From: Prinsepia uniflora
Taxonomy: Eukaryota > Streptophyta > Magnoliopsida > Rosales > Rosaceae
DNA length: 64,000 nucleotides
Assembly (NCBI GenBank): GCA_032719365.1
Contig: CM064871.1
Location: 68,063,586 to 68,127,585, forward strand
Reading direction: 5' to 3'
Of this stretch, positions 10,801-23,730 are shown piece after piece. The notes beneath the pieces are model-generated. The model saw only the letters and a list, made by a program, of their open reading frames with translations. It was not told the origin of the DNA and did no database searches. Positions within the stretch are counted from its first letter, which is position 1. Every line of letters starts with the position of its first letter. A program made the translations under genes and the position numbers.

Positions 10801-13800
10801 TGTCAGGACCGGTCCCAAATCCCCCGGAATTAACGTGGGACACGCCCGATCCCGTCTGACACGAAGTGTCAGACCAGGAAAAATTTCATCTCTAGCTTTC
10901 ACCGGGGCTATCAGAGTGCGTCAGGATCGTAGGAGGAGGAGTGTGATGTCTCGTCTCTGCTACAGCCCGCATCCACGATCAACCTGAAGGGCATTAAAAC
11001 ATTAAAAGTCGTGAGTGGACAAAATAATATTTTAATAAAAACATTTTCATACAAAGACATTTATGCCTTTCATAAATACATACGCATGCATTCGAAAACA
11101 TTTATCAAACATTTGTGAAAACCTTTCAAGGGTTCATGCCCCGCCCCATAAACCGTCATGACCCATAAATCCAATTGGGTCCCCGATCCGAAATCACAAC
11201 TCAAAAACCATAAACCATTATATGTGGGAACTCAGCCCAAATCCGTTCTCAGTGAAATACCAAAACATAGAATACGGGGTGTCCGCCCCAAACCATAACA
11301 TGAAAAAAAGGGCCTCCGCCCTCAAATCACTTTCTGTACCACATACGGACGTATACGTATAACCCATCCTACGCACTTCCGGAGAAGATGCCAACTCGGG
11401 GCACACAACCCCTAGGGAACACATCCCCGACAAAATGTCACGATATCATATCTATCTAGTGTGCACACTACTCGGGGTCTCACTCCGAGTCTTCTCCCAG
11501 GAATCTCCATCTGAGAGGCTCAATCTCTGGACCTAGTCCGAGTTCTCTCTCTGGATCTGGTCCACATATCTCTCCGGAATCTGGTCCGAGACCACAACAT
11601 AATACGTAACCCCCACTCCTGGAACGGGATCCCTATGGGGATACCCACTCTGGTCTGTGGATCGTGACTCTCCAAGTCGACGTCTGGATGAGACCATATA
11701 ATTAAATGGAGGGTGGGTAATCATTTTCAAAACTCTTTCTTTCTTTCTCAAAACATTTCTCAACTGGGTCTCATACCCGATTCATTTCAATAGGATTCCT
11801 CGAATCAGATTCAAATCCATTTCACAGGCCTTGGCCAAAATCCACAGTTCAATAGGGTCTCATGCCCGAATTCTCATTTCATAAACCGAACTGGGACTCA
11901 AGCCCGATTTCACGAAGAACTGGGCCCTAAGCCCGAAACCATAAATCAACGGGACCTCACGTTCGATTTTGCAACCAACGGGGCCTTAAGCCCGATATCT
12001 CAACTAAAGGGGTCTCAGGCCCGATATCATAAATCAACGGGGCATCAAGCCCGACAGTACAACTAACTGGGCCTCAAACCCGAATCGTAAACCAACTGGG
12101 CCCCGGTCTGACCGTATAACACAAATGGACCCTCGGTCCGATTCCTCATCAATTCAAATGGACTCCAAGTCCGAGATTTGTAAATCAAAGGGGTCTCATG
12201 CCCGATTTCATAATTCTAAATCCAAAACCAATTCATGAAACTCTCATTGAAAACCTAGCATGTATAAGCATCGTATAAAACCGAAAATCTCGAAATACGT
12301 ACAAATACGTAAATCCTAGGCTACCACAAACAAATTCGCTCAAGGCATCACAAAACATGTTCTAAAACAATTATAAAACATTTATGCATGCATCGAATTC
12401 GAAAGAAGGGTCCACTCACAGACCGTCCGAAGTTGCGCCTCGATAAGCATGCCATAATCGTCTCCCGAGTCAAACGCCGCCTCCGGGATTCCCGAACCTG
12501 TCCAAATTCATTTAGAGGGTTACTAACTGCTTATATAACCTCTCACTAAAGCCTCGTAATTTTCCGGAATTTCTAACTATTTTTAAACCCGAATCTAAAC
12601 CTTCGGACGTCCCGAACTATATCGAAACGATGTCTGATTGACACGAAACCAGTCCCAAAATGTTCGTTGCATCGAATAGATGATTTCACGTGTTGGAACT
12701 TTCCCCAAAGGAGTGGGCACGCGTCCTCATGCGTCCAAGGATGGTCCTGTGCTTGGGCCTCACGCACCAAGACTGTTCATTGTCTTCTTCACGCAATCGA
12801 CCGGTCCAGCCGGTTTTCCTGGTTCGGCCGGTCCAGTTGGACCGACGTGACCGGTTTGGCCCTCTAAACCCCTCATTTTCGGTCTTTTTCTTCCCTTTTT
12901 GATTCCAATCATCCTATCTCATCCCTAGCAAGCTTTTTGTATAAAGAAAACAAAGAAAACCCCTTTGAAACCACCTAGTTCACTTTCTCCCTCACGGTCT
13001 CAATTTTTCTCGGCCACCCCAGGGCTTCCTCAGCTACCAACCGCCACCAAATTCATCCTAACATCTTCTAACTAACCCATTAAGCCTATTCCAATGAATA
13101 AAAACGATCCATAATGCATAAATCAATTTAAAATGGAAATTGGGCCTAACCGTGAAATCTTCTCAGTTTCATGGCCGCCGTCCACGGCGGCGTCATTCTT
13201 GGCCAGCCTCCATCGTCATCTTGTCGCCTCTGCCTTCCCTTGGTCTCAGTCATGGTCATAAGGAATATGGGGTTTGGATGGGGATGAATGGGAGATCGGG
13301 TTTGGTTTGGTGAACAAAGAAAATGATCGATGAAGAGGAATAGAAGATGCATGAATGCAAAAGGAATGGCCAGTGGATGGGTGACACTTGTCACTCATCC
13401 ATTGGTCCAATAACAAATATCTGGGCCCCACTTAATTCCAAAAAGCATCCGTCTCGACTTTCGTGCAATAGTACGTTCGTACTTCCGTGAACCGCAACTT
13501 CGCCATCGAACGTCCGAATTCGACGTGCCGCCTGTCTACGAATTCATATCGTCTCGATCTATGTAACGATACTCGGCCCTCGGACCTCCCGGGTCAAAAG
13601 TAAACTATTCGCTCATATTCGTCCAAATTACCAAAATGCCCTTGGACTTCCGAACGTCATAACTTTTTCCACGAACGTCGGAATCGAGCGTGCCACCTGT
13701 CTATGAACTCGTGACGTCAAGAACTATGTCACAGTCATTGGCCAAAGTCCATTTGACCGTCCGAACGAAAGTCAACAATTCGCCCATTCCAAGGGCAAAA

Positions 13801-13908
13801 TCATCATTTCGCCCGAGCGTCCGCTAATCCTCGTCTAATCCCCGATTAGCCTCGCTAATTCATCATTAATTCTTAATTAATCCCGCTAATTTGGGATGGG
13901 TCGTCACA
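10801..13908 (-). mobile_element. 5' LTR (3.1 kb) of the 7255-13908 element
   Basis: The minus-sense LTR begins TGTGACGACCCATCCC at 13908 and ends GGTCCTGACA at 10801. It contains the conserved palindrome at 13375-13400 and a cluster of CCGG-rich words at 12795-12865 (ACCGGTCC, GGCCGGTC). A long run of short GGG...CCC stem-loop units fills 11764-12235. The ORFs in it are short and have no recognisable product. Confidence 0.88.
11764..12235. repeat. Array of ~30-40-bp units with GGG..CCC mini-hairpins
   Basis: Units of the form ACTGGG(C/T)CTCAAGCCCGA recur about a dozen times with AT-rich spacers such as TTTCATAAATCAA. Each can form a three- to five-base-pair stem. The same array is present at about 27415-27865, and single or few copies occur in the other LTRs, for example around 15895-16000 and 34815-34960. 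Confidence 0.7.
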
Positions 13909-14629
13909 CAGTGTGTTGGTAGGGTCAGTGTGACAGAACCCACCCCGGTTACCACCCCGATAACCGAGACGAACCCTGCTCCCGTCTGACAAACCCACTT
14001 AAACGTACCTCGCACCAGGGTTACAACGTACTCGCCTCTACAACTACATTGCTTACGCAAGGGAAACTCTACGAACGTGAAAGAAATAAAGGTATTTTAG
14101 AATAACTCATTTTAGAATACACAAACACAGTTCATAGAGTACATCATCGCGTACTTCCACCTAGACCTTCTGGGAACCAACTCAAGCTCTAAACCAAAAG
14201 CGATCCGATCCTGATTACTCAACCCTAAGGGAAATCCTACCTACCGACTCACTACTTCGCTTACACTTCCCACATATGCTCCGACCATCCCGTTGAAACA
14301 ATCGACAAAGTCCTAAGACTGTTAGGACCAAGAAATCGAGTCAACAAGCGTCCAAAGTCCACGACTTTTGATTTAAACGAAAACGGGAAAACAGGGGACC
14401 GAAATATACCTTGCCTTCTGCTCACCGCCGTGAGTCTCGTGGTCCCCAAACCTCCCCTCTGGTCCTCCTCCGTCCTTAGAACACCACCACAAACCACGAT
14501 TGATCGATTAACGCTGCACCACCACCAATACTCCCTCTCTGTTTTTCTGGTTTTCTACTCACCTCACACACTCACTCGACTCTCCTGAGTCTCCCAAAAC
14601 ACTCCCTTCACTATCAGCTTTCCTCTGAT

Positions 14630-14651
14630 CACACACACACACACACACACT
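14630..14651. repeat. (CA)n microsatellite
   Basis: An uninterrupted CA run lies inside the LTR 3' segment of the rearranged element. Confidence 0.9.
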
Positions 14652-14807
14652 CCCAAAGGTTCACTCACCCTACAACTCGATCGATTTTCCCCCAGTCTCT
14701 GTCTCTGTGTTTCTCCCACAATGCACAGTTACACAACCGTTTAACGATTATACCGTAGGCTAGAACCCACTGGAATGTGGCCAGGTGTCACACACCTGAT
14801 GGACCCA

Positions 14808-17687
14808 TGACAGGACCCATCCCAATCCCCCCGGGATTAGTGCAGGATGACCCTGCTCCCGTCTGACACGAAGTGTCAGACAAGGGATATTTCCGACCTT
14901 TGCCCTCCCGGGCTATCAGAGTACGCCAGGATCCGGAGGAGGCATGTGATATCTCGGTCTCTGCTACAGTCCACATCCGATGTCAACCTGAAGGGCAGTC
15001 AAAACATTAAAAACTGTGAGTGGACAAAACAAAAGTTTATAAAAACATTTAATAAGGAAGACATTTGTACCCTCCACTAAAAAGCATGCATGCATTCGAA
15101 AACCATTTATCCAAAACAACCATATGTGGGACTAAGCCCAAAGCAGATATAAACTAAGGTCGAAAGGACCACAATAAAAACGACCATACGGGCCACTGCC
15201 CAAATCCATAAAGGACTCGGCCCCAAACCATAAAGAAACCAAGTACACGAGCCACTGCTCAAATCCTGTGCACACCTGTACACACCACATATCATATATC
15301 ATATATACATCACATACATATATATAAGTCACACAACCAATCCTGTCACGGTATCCAAAGCCACGCGCGCGCTACCCGGGTCTCAATCCGAGTCATCTCA
15401 AAGTCAAGATCAATGTCCGTAGACCACTGACCCTACCCGAGGTAATAGTAATCATAGCCTTCCTGAGAGTAAGGAACCCAACTGGGGGGTGACTCCACTC
15501 AGTCGGTGCTCCGTGACTACTCCGGGGTCCACCCAGGCCAACGACCCTCCCCGGAGGAGATAGTAGAACATGTAAAGGAAGGTAGACGAACATATATCTA
15601 CATAACATAAACATTCATGACCGGTTCCCCTGAACCGTCATGAATCCATAATATCCATAATCAGGTAACATGCCGGTTCCCATAAACCGTCATGTACCGT
15701 AATAACATAACCAGGTAACATGCCGGTTCCCATAAACCGTCATGTACCGTAATAACCAACAAGGGTTCATGCCGGTTCCCATAAACCGTCATGAACCACG
15801 ATACCATAACAAGGGTTCATGCCGGTTCCCATAAACCGTCATGAACCTGGGAACCCATTTAAGGTTCCCTGACCTGAAATCAAAACCGTAAAGTGACTGG
15901 GTCTCGTACCCGAACATAGGACATCAGTTGGGCACCGTGCCCGATATCTGAGGTCATATGCCCGAGACAAAACCAAATGGGTCTCACACCCGAGTTTATC
16001 ATTTTGAAATCCAAATCCATTTCATTTAAATCAATACAGAAATACAGACCCGTATAAGCACCGTATAAGGCCGAAACCTCAAAATACGTGCTTATACGTA
16101 ACCACATACAAATGCACCCATGGCATCATCAAACAAGTAAATAAACATATAATAAACATTTATGCATGCACCAATTTAGAAAACAAGGTCCACTCACAGA
16201 CCGTCCGAGCTGCCGCCTCGATTTGCGTGCCATACGGCTCCCCGAGCCGATCACCGTCACCGGGACTCCCAAACCTGTCCAAATTAATTTAGAGGGTTAC
16301 TAACTACTTATATAACCCCTCACTAAAGCCCCGTAATTTTCCCGTATTTTTAACTATTTTTAATCCCGAACCTAAACCTTCCGATGCCCCGAAACATATC
16401 GAGACGGTGTCCGATCGACTCGAAACCAGTCCCAAAATGTTCGTTACATCGAATAGATGATTTCGTATGTTGGACAAATCCCCAGAAACCCCACCACGCG
16501 CTGCCACGCGCCGCCCAAAGGCCCCTGCGCGTGGGCTCACGCGCCGGTGAACAGTGCGTCGTTCCCAACGATCGAACTGGTCTGGGCCGGCCGGTCCGGT
16601 CTGACCTCTGCAACTGGACCGGCGTAACCGGTCCAGGCCTTCTTCTCCCTCATTTTTGGTCCGATTTCCTCCATTCCAATTCCTAAATTCCTATTTTAAT
16701 CCTAGGAGTCTAATCATGCAAAGAAAACTAAGTTTAAGCCCCTAAATCGATCCGTTCTAAAATCCCTCACGGTCCCCATTTTTTCCGATTAACCCCCACG
16801 GCAGCTCAGCCCTTCACCGCCGTCCAAGGCTCCCCCACACACTCCTAGGGACCTAACAATTACCATCTAATCCCCAGATATCATCCCTAGTACCTAAAAC
16901 CCGAAATGAAATTTTGAATGGAAGACTTACCCGCTCGGGTTTGTCTCCTCCCCGCCGCCGTGGACGGTGGTTCCGGCCGTCCAACAACCTCCACCAGTCC
17001 TCAGTCATCTCCTGTGCCAGCCTCAAGTGAAACCAAGTGAAGAGAATGGGTTGGGTTGTTCAGAGGAGAAGAAATGGTGTGAGATCGGGTAATGGTTTGA
17101 AATGGAAGGAATGATCGATGCATGTATGTGGGAAGGTGGGCAATGAATGGGTGACACTTGTCACTCATCCCTTGGCCTGCCAAAATATCTGGGTCCACAC
17201 TAAAGACAAACTGTCCTCGTAAAACGTGTCGTCGTGAATAGTAACTGAGAACTTCTGTGAACCGTAACTTCGCCGTCGAACGTCCGAATTCGACGTGCCG
17301 CCTGTCTACGGATTCGTATCGTCCTCATCTACGTAACGGTCTTCGGCCCTCGGCCATCGGACCTCCTGGTCAAAAAGTCAACTTTTGACCTACTATTCAC
17401 CCAAATTACCAAAATGCCCCTAAACTTCCGAACGTCATAACTTCTTCTACGAACATCGGAATTGAACGTGCCACCTGTCTATGAACTCGTGACGTCACGA
17501 ACTACGTCACGGCCATCGGTCAAAGTCCATTTGACCGCCCGATTGAAAAGTCAACGTTTTGCCACCACCAGGGGCAAAACGGTCATTTCGCATCACTCGC
17601 CCGATTTCGCTCTACTAATCACGGATTAGCCTCACTAATCGTGATTACTCCTTAATCTAATCCTGGAATTTGGGACGGGTCGTTACA
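14808..17687 (-). mobile_element. Solo LTR, 2.9 kb, with 5-bp target duplication ACCCA
   Basis: In minus sense it starts TGTAACGACCCGTCCC at 17687 and ends GGTCCTGTCA at 14808. ACCCA flanks it at 14803-14807 and 17688-17692. No internal region is present. It carries the conserved palindrome (17145-17170), the five-copy hairpin array (15616-15844) and the CCGG-rich block (about 16555-16640). It is closely related to the plus-strand solo LTR at 1391-4686, and fragments of the same ORFs appear in both. Confidence 0.92.
15616..15844. repeat. Tandem array of five ~50-bp hairpin units
   Basis: Units start at 15616, 15669, 15719, 15768 and 15818, each with CATGCCGGTT...AACCGTCATG. It is the counterpart of 3679-3905 in the opposite orientation. 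Confidence 0.85.
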
Positions 17688-17957
17688 ACCCATCCCAAAA
17701 TATCCAATGAACACTGTCCACTTGTCCTTATCAGATTGGCAAGCTTCCCAAGGTGCAAAAAGACCTAGAAGGTGTCAGAAGTGTCGAAACTGGTAATAGG
17801 GGTGTTGTAGCGTGCCTAGGTTTGATCACAGGTGAGTTGGTTCGTTTGATGACAGGTTGGGAACTGTCAGGAGAAGTTGGATTGGTAGGAATTGGACACC
17901 GGGTAGGAGACCCAGGTGTGGGGTACGAGATGTGGAATTTCGGGACGAAATTCTTTT

Positions 17958-17971
17958 TAAGGAGGGTAGAT
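17958..17971 (+). other. Polypurine tract in plus orientation inside the rearranged element
   Basis: TTTAAGGAGGGTAGAT directly precedes TGTAACGACCCG at 17972, after the family's ATTTCGGGACGAAATTC context. Its orientation is opposite to the LTR segments at both ends of the element, showing that this part is inverted. Confidence 0.75.
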
Positions 17972-18511
17972 TGTAACGACCCGTCCCGGGAGTCAGGATT
18001 AGAGTGGTGATTAGTGAAGAATTAGCTCGGTTTGTTAATTTTGAACATTTGGCGCAGAATGACGATTTTGCCCCATCCTTGGCATCACGGAATGAGCGGG
18101 AGTAGTACTGATCCAGAAATCGCTCCCTAAATGTCTCCAGGTCACTGTGTGGGCGTCCCACCCTGACAACTCGAGGGTGTACCACCACTCGTACGCCGCA
18201 CCGTCTAGTAAAAAGGTGGCTAGTAGCACTCGATCCTCCGGTGGGCATCGCATCACTGTGAAAATCCGAACATCATAAATTCCTCCTCGGATGTCGGAAT
18301 CGGGCGTGCTACCTGTCTACGGACTCGTGACGTCCCGAACTAGGTCACAGTCATCGGTCAATCCCCAATTGACAGTCCGAACTAAAAGTCAACATTTTGC
18401 CCATTCTAGGGGCAAAATCGTCATTCTGCGCCAAATGTTCAAAATTAACCAACCGAGCTAATCCGTCACTAATCACTACTATAATCCCGACTCCCGGGAC
18501 GGATCGTTACA
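17972..18511. repeat. Fold-back structure: 103-bp inverted arms around a gag fragment
   Basis: Arm 17972-18074 is the reverse complement of 18409-18511, with about seven mismatches by eye. Both arms are LTR 5' ends (TGTAACGA(C/T)CCGTCCCGGGAGTC). The ~330-bp loop holds a gag fragment and some LTR sequence. Confidence 0.88.
18076..18265 (-). pseudogene. Captured Ty3 gag fragment
   Basis: The minus strand encodes MRCPPEDRVLLATFLLDGAA followed by YEWWYTLELSGWD, the conserved retrotrans_gag core. It parallels MICPLEDMVPLATFLLDGYA with YRWWHSLQLTGWD in the gag at 42441-42926. After about 45 codons the frame breaks; residual FLDQYYSRSFRDAK appears in another frame. It is flanked by LTR sequence on both sides, so it is a captured piece and not part of a normal gag gene. 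Confidence 0.85.
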
Positions 18512-18912
18512 CAGTGACCATATAAGGATTAAATATGTTTGGTTCACATAACGAGGCGATGTTTCCGAGTTGGTCGGTGTTCAATCCTTGTCTTATAAGT
18601 TTCTCGTATTATGTTTTAAAGTCCTAAGGGTACTTCAGGAACTTCGGTTTAGTTGTCAGATGGCAGTAAGACCTTATACTGTTATCAAAATGGTTTTAGG
18701 AAGACACCTGTCAAACTATCTTTGTATGAAGAATTTATTTAAAAATTGTCAAATTCATGTAATGATTAAATATTAAGTTTTTAAATTTTAGGGTAAATTG
18801 ATTAAAGGAGTTGATTTTGGTACTCCATAAATTATTTATTACACTCTACTTTTTTATTTTGATGTTTCTTATGTTTTTATGAATTGAACATTTAAACTTA
18901 TCCTTTTTCCTT

Positions 18913-18947
<35 letters not shown>

Positions 18948-19851
18948 TGGTTATGTAAAATGTTTGGACTTTTTTTCTCGATAAATTCTACTCTCCCACT
19001 TCATATCTTTCTTACTTTCTATATAGGATTAGACACTACATAAAAATCTTCAGTAATTTTCTATCAAAATTCTTTTTTATTGCCTTAATTAAGGCCAATT
19101 ACTTTTAATCTGATATAATCACCCGCAGGTCGTTATCAGCTTCCAATGAACAATTTTAGTGTGAGAGTAGGATTTATCAACTGAAATTAAGTCCAAATAT
19201 TTTACATAAAAAAAGAAGAAAAAAAGAATCTATTAAATTTAAAAGGAATATGAGTAAGTTTAGAAGGCTCTTTGATTAATTAGAAAATAAGAAAACATTT
19301 AAATAAAAATGGAGCGCATCAAGTAATTCATAGGGTGTTAAAATCAACTCCCTTAATTAAATATTTTTATGTAAGTTACACAACAACCTGTGAAGTGAAA
19401 GAGAAGAAAAATGAGATAACCTTCTTTTGTTACTGGATGAATGTCAACTTCATTGAATTCAAAATTTCTTAATACATATTAAATTAATAGAAATATAATT
19501 GCATCGATTGTACTAGTATCAATAATCACATCATTGTTCATCGGAAGTAGCTACTAACTTACCTTGCAAATTCGCCAAGCAAAGTCCATATTCCTCGACC
19601 GTTGCAACGGGGAAATAGCGCCAAGCCAAAGCATGAATTTCACGGAAGATCAGACCAGTCCCTTTATCACGCTCCACGTGTAACTCGCACTTCATCCAGC
19701 GGTCAGATTCATCAGCTCGGTTCAGATTCCAAATCCGACCCATCGGCTCGCCCACCAACATATAAGAACAAATCCAGTTGCCAAAGAGAAAGGGTACAAA
19801 GAAAAAAGCGTGAGGGCTAAGGCAGTGTGAGAGACCGAGAGACGAACCGCC
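18512..19851. other. Intergenic region upstream of erlin, with (AT)n microsatellite
   Basis: AT-rich, with an (AT)n run at about 18917-18944. From about 19550 the base composition changes and the sequence is likely the erlin promoter and leader; 19700-19820 is the part duplicated at 6087-6208. A 76-codon minus-strand ORF at 19531-19761 has no recognised homology. Confidence 0.6.
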
Positions 19852-22801
19852 ATGGATCCACAGCAGCAGAGATCAGGTCCACGAGTTCCACCTCTTCCGC
19901 CTCAGCCTGGACCTGAAGCCGGAGGCGGCGATTCCTCGTCCATTCTCTTTGTATTCCTCGCTTTCCTCGCCATCATCGGCATGGTAACCTCTCTCAAAAC
20001 CTTGTGCTTTGCGCTCGTCCTCAGAACTATGGCGAGATCCTCTTTTTCTCACCATTTTCATCAGACTCGATTTTTTACTACTGGTTGATCTTATATTTGT
20101 GTTTATTCTTGTGTTCTATCTAGTTTTAGGTTTTTCCTTCGAGTTGAATCTACATCAGTTATTATGCTATATTAGTTTTAATGTGCATGATTTTCTGTCA
20201 CTGTTAAGATTGATGCTCATCAGCTAATTTCTCTAGTTATTAATGCATTTGTTACTAAAATGCACATGTTAACTACTTCATCAATCCTGGCTTCGCCGAG
20301 CAGCTCTTGTTATTAAATGCATAAATTACATCACAGTGTGCACGTTTACTATTCCTTATATTGCTATATACCTCTTTATTTGTTCTAGAATGATTGAGAA
20401 GTATTTATGTGATTTATTTAGACATCGATTCCATTTTTAGCAATTACCTCAAACGTGATTGGTACTTGTAGAAGTTGGCTTGATACATGTTCATAACAAC
20501 ATTTTCAGGTTACTAGTCGAATACAAGGTAGATGATATCATTTGGAACGAGTCACAATCATGCTTTGATGATGATAGTTATAGTAGCTAAATTGATTTTG
20601 GATGACATTTTTCTAATTTTTATGGTACTTGCGAACTTTTGAGTAGCATGTTGAATTCTTAAAGATGTCTGATTTCGTGATGTTTACAGATGATTCTTCC
20701 ATCAATATCAACTCTTAAAAGTAGCTTGTCCATTCTGCACCAAGTCCCAGAGGGTCATGTTGGGGTGTATTGGAGAGGAGGTGCTCTTCTGAAGATTATT
20801 ACTGATCCAGGTAATTTGCATTGAGTTGTTGGTTGCATAGGGATGTAATTTCCTGCAGCTTCTGACTATTTTAAACTTCAGGTTTTCATCTCAAGCTGCC
20901 TTTGATAACCCATTTTGAACCTGTTCAAGTGACCCTTCAGACTGATCAGGTAGTTTGATGGTCCACATTTTGAAGATTGAAGGTTTGTCTTTCCATTCAT
21001 ATGCATTAAACCTTCTGCCGTAACTATTGCAGGTCAGGGATATTCCATGTGGTACCAAAGGGGGTGTCATGATCAATTTTGAGAAGATAGAGGTGGGCTA
21101 TGAGATACTGTGTGAACATTACAAGAAGCTGAATTTGCAATACCCACAATGTGTATGCAACTGATTGGGATGCCTTTTTCAGGTTGTGAACCGTCTACGT
21201 AAGGACTTTGTGTATGACACACTTCTCAATTATGGTGTGCAATATGACAATACATGGATATATGACAAGATTCATCATGAGATCAATCAATTTTGCAGCT
21301 CCCATTCTCTTCAAGAAGTGTATATTGATGTGTTTGATCAGGTAAGGTGGAACACAAATGAGTCTGTCTCCAATTTTCTTTTGTAGTTGCTGTAAACCAT
21401 ATGCAATTTTCCCCATACCGACGATAATACCATACCTTGTTTTCCTTTTCTTTTAGAATGTAAACCTGAGGGTAGGTGTTAAGAAATGGTAATTTGTCGG
21501 CAATGGCATTAAATTTGATGTTTTGCACCTGAATTCAGTCATGCGGGCTAAAATAATGGCTCCACAAAGGAGCTGTTGATTAGGCGCTGTACGGTTGCAC
21601 ATATTCTTTGAACTTACGATGCTGTTAAGGATCTTTTAGCACTGGCCTTTCTCTTATAATTTCTGGAGCACACTTTCTTAATGGGCTAACATTCGTGGCT
21701 TGAAATTTTTATCGTTTAGTTATATTATAAACCTCATCAGTTCTTCCTTGTCTGTCGTCTAAAATATATATTCAAATCTTTCAGATTGATGAAAAGATGA
21801 AAGAAGCTCTTCAAGGTGACTGCACACGCTATGCTCCAGGTATCGAAATTATCAACGTGCGTGTTACAAAGCCTACTATACCAGAGAGTATAAGACGCAA
21901 CTTTGAACAGATGGAAGAGGAACGAACAAAGGTAAAGATAACAAGATTTCTGTTAATTCTATTTCTTCATCGGCAATTTTATTTCAAACGTTTACACCGA
22001 ATCTGGCTCAACCAATTATTTATCTATTCTGATTTTACTTCCTTCTTTTTCGGTTTTCTGTTGAATCTTTTATGCATTTTCCCTAGAGATCAGTGCTCTA
22101 ATACATTTTGGGGCAGGCTTCATTTTGATAAAACGTTAGCTTCACGTACTGGATGTCCCCATTGGAGATTCATGCCTTAGAAAAAAAGAAATTTGTTGTA
22201 AGATTTAGGCTATCCTGTTTTAAGAGTCACCGCCTTGCTTTATTATATCATGGGTGTTGGGTTTTTCTGTGTAGGTCTTAATTGCTATAGAAAGACAGAG
22301 AGTGGTGGAGAAAGAGGCAGAAACCAAGAAGAAGATGGCTATAAGTGAAGCTGAGAAGAATGCAAATGTTAGTAAGATTCTCATGGAACAAAAGTTGACG
22401 GAGAAGGACAGCTCCAGAAGGCAACAGGAGATTGATAATCAGATGTATACAGCTCGGGAAAAGAGCCTCGCGGATGCTGATTTCTATAAGGTAATGAGAG
22501 AAGCTGAAGCAAACAAGTTGAAGCTGACTCCACAATTTCTCGAGCTCAAGTTCATTGAGGCCATTGCAGATAACACAAAAATCTTCTTTGGAGACAAGGT
22601 TAGGTCTTTCAGCCCCCATGTTTTATGTGCGTTTGTGTGTCTGCTTTATTCATTAGGTTTGGTCTCCAGGTACCCAATATGGTTTTGGACCAGAGGTTGC
22701 TGGGGAACTTTTTACAGGTTCCTAGAGAGGCATCAAAGCATGCGTCCGGGACTGTTGAGACAGAATCTGGGGACGATAGTCCGGAAGTCCAATTTGAGTG
22801 A
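19852..22801 (+). CDS. Erlin-like SPFH/Band-7 protein (eight exons, intact)
   Basis: Exons: 19852-19983, 20690-20810, 20882-20949, 21033-21092, 21183-21341, 21785-21931, 22275-22598 and 22670-22801. All introns are GT-AG and the phases join without a break to give 380 residues. A proline-rich N-terminus is followed by a membrane segment (residues ~28-44, SSSILFVFLAFLAIIGM). The SPFH domain follows (~60-250: HQVPEGHVGVYWRGGALL, TKGGVMINFEKIEVVNRL, CTRYAPGIEI), then a charged coiled coil (~225-300). The C-terminus contains FFGDKVPNMVLDQRLLGNFL. Erlins are ER membrane scaffold proteins; animal homologues act in ER-associated degradation of IP3 receptors, while the plant role is poorly defined. 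The start is the first ATG after the leader and gives the expected N-terminus. The length is slightly above what I recall for plant homologues because of a longer C-terminal tail. Confidence 0.95.
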
Positions 22802-23184
22802 TGTATTGTCAACATGCTAGTCTTGGATTAAGAACATTCATACATACTCTGAACAAGTAGGTTGAATGAAAAACCATTGAATTTTCCACTAAATTTCTTT
22901 ACTTGTGGTTGTAAGTGTTTAAAGCTTCTCTCAGTTTGCTAGTTTGCTTGCTAGCATACGTGTATATGTGATAATCACGTTAATGCATTGTTAAATCTAT
23001 TAGTCGCGCTTGCTGCTTTAGTCTATGTTTCTCCAAATGGCAAGGGAATAGTTGGTCTTTTTACTTTGGGAAGGCAAGGCTCTGTAATCATCAGGTGCAC
23101 AATCTTATGCTGATGATGAAAGGCTATATAGCTATTGGTCTCGTTAAGAATCTATAGGGTTGCTATCGCGCCCCTTGTTATGGG
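22802..23184. other. Erlin 3' UTR and short intergenic stretch
   Basis: AT-rich downstream sequence reaching the left end of the hAT transposon. No coding frame is seen. Confidence 0.5.
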
Positions 23185-23730
23185 CAATGATTGAAATATC
23201 GATATCGACGGATATATCGTTCGCCGAATTTACGGATATCTCGTTCTAAATATCGATATTGATATCGTTTACGGTCAACAAAAATGACGGAAATTGGGTC
23301 CAAATGACAGAAATTTAGAATGAAATTTTGGGAAAAACTTAAGTACCCAATAATGGTTATGTAGAACTAATAAAAATTATAAAATGATTTTGATATAATA
23401 AATATATAATGAATTATATGATAGAATATAGATCTGCCGACCATTAACAGTATAAAATTTTAAAGATAAACTTAAATTAAAATATAATTCTATTGATAAT
23501 ATTGCATTAAAAATATTGTACACATTGAACTTGATCAAAACAAGTAGAGTGTCGATCAACTTGAAAATTAGATTGGTCTTGATCTACCTAGATACAAAAG
23601 TTATTGGTCTTGATCTATCTAGACATAAAAGTTTTGCTAATTGATACTATTTGACCAAAAGGAAATGTATTGTTGGGCATAGTATTCGTATATCTCCTTT
23701 GAATGACCTCATTTTTCCTCCATAGATATG

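Larger units (their letters stand above)
7255..13908 (-). mobile_element. Ty3-type LTR element without recognisable pol
   Basis: In minus sense the 5' LTR is 10801-13908, the PBS 10787-10798, the internal region about 7577-10799, the polypurine tract lies just right of 7576, and the truncated 3' LTR is 7255-7576. The two LTRs are clearly a pair: bases 7318-7576 closely match 13655-13908. The ~3.2-kb internal region has no frame resembling protease, reverse transcriptase, RNase H or integrase. A broken C-x2-C zinc-knuckle-like remnant near 9760-9790 hints at decayed gag. The left end is abnormal: 7255 starts like a plus-strand LTR (TGTAATGATCTGTCCC) before switching to minus-strand LTR sequence. 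Confidence 0.82.
13931..18511 (-). mobile_element. Rearranged LTR element with internal fold-back, TSD CAGTG
   Basis: CAGTG flanks both ends (13926-13930 and 18512-18516). In minus sense the parts are: LTR 5' segment (18511 to about 18266), gag fragment (18265-18076), an inverted LTR 5' end (18074-17972), an inverted polypurine tract plus pre-PPT internal sequence (17971-17693), then an LTR 3' segment (14802-13931) ending TCTGTCA. A solo LTR with its own TSD interrupts it at 14808-17687. The perfect outer TSD suggests the rearranged molecule inserted as a unit. Confidence 0.72.

Noticed and set aside
17753..18010. 85-codon plus-strand ORF spanning the PPT and LTR start
   Set aside because: It crosses the internal/LTR boundary and resembles no protein.
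19531..19761. 76-codon minus-strand ORF upstream of erlin with a GTAAG-like donor at its end
   Set aside because: No recognised homology. Part of the same stretch in the duplicate at 6087-6208 does not keep the frame. It more likely overlaps the erlin promoter than encodes a divergent gene.
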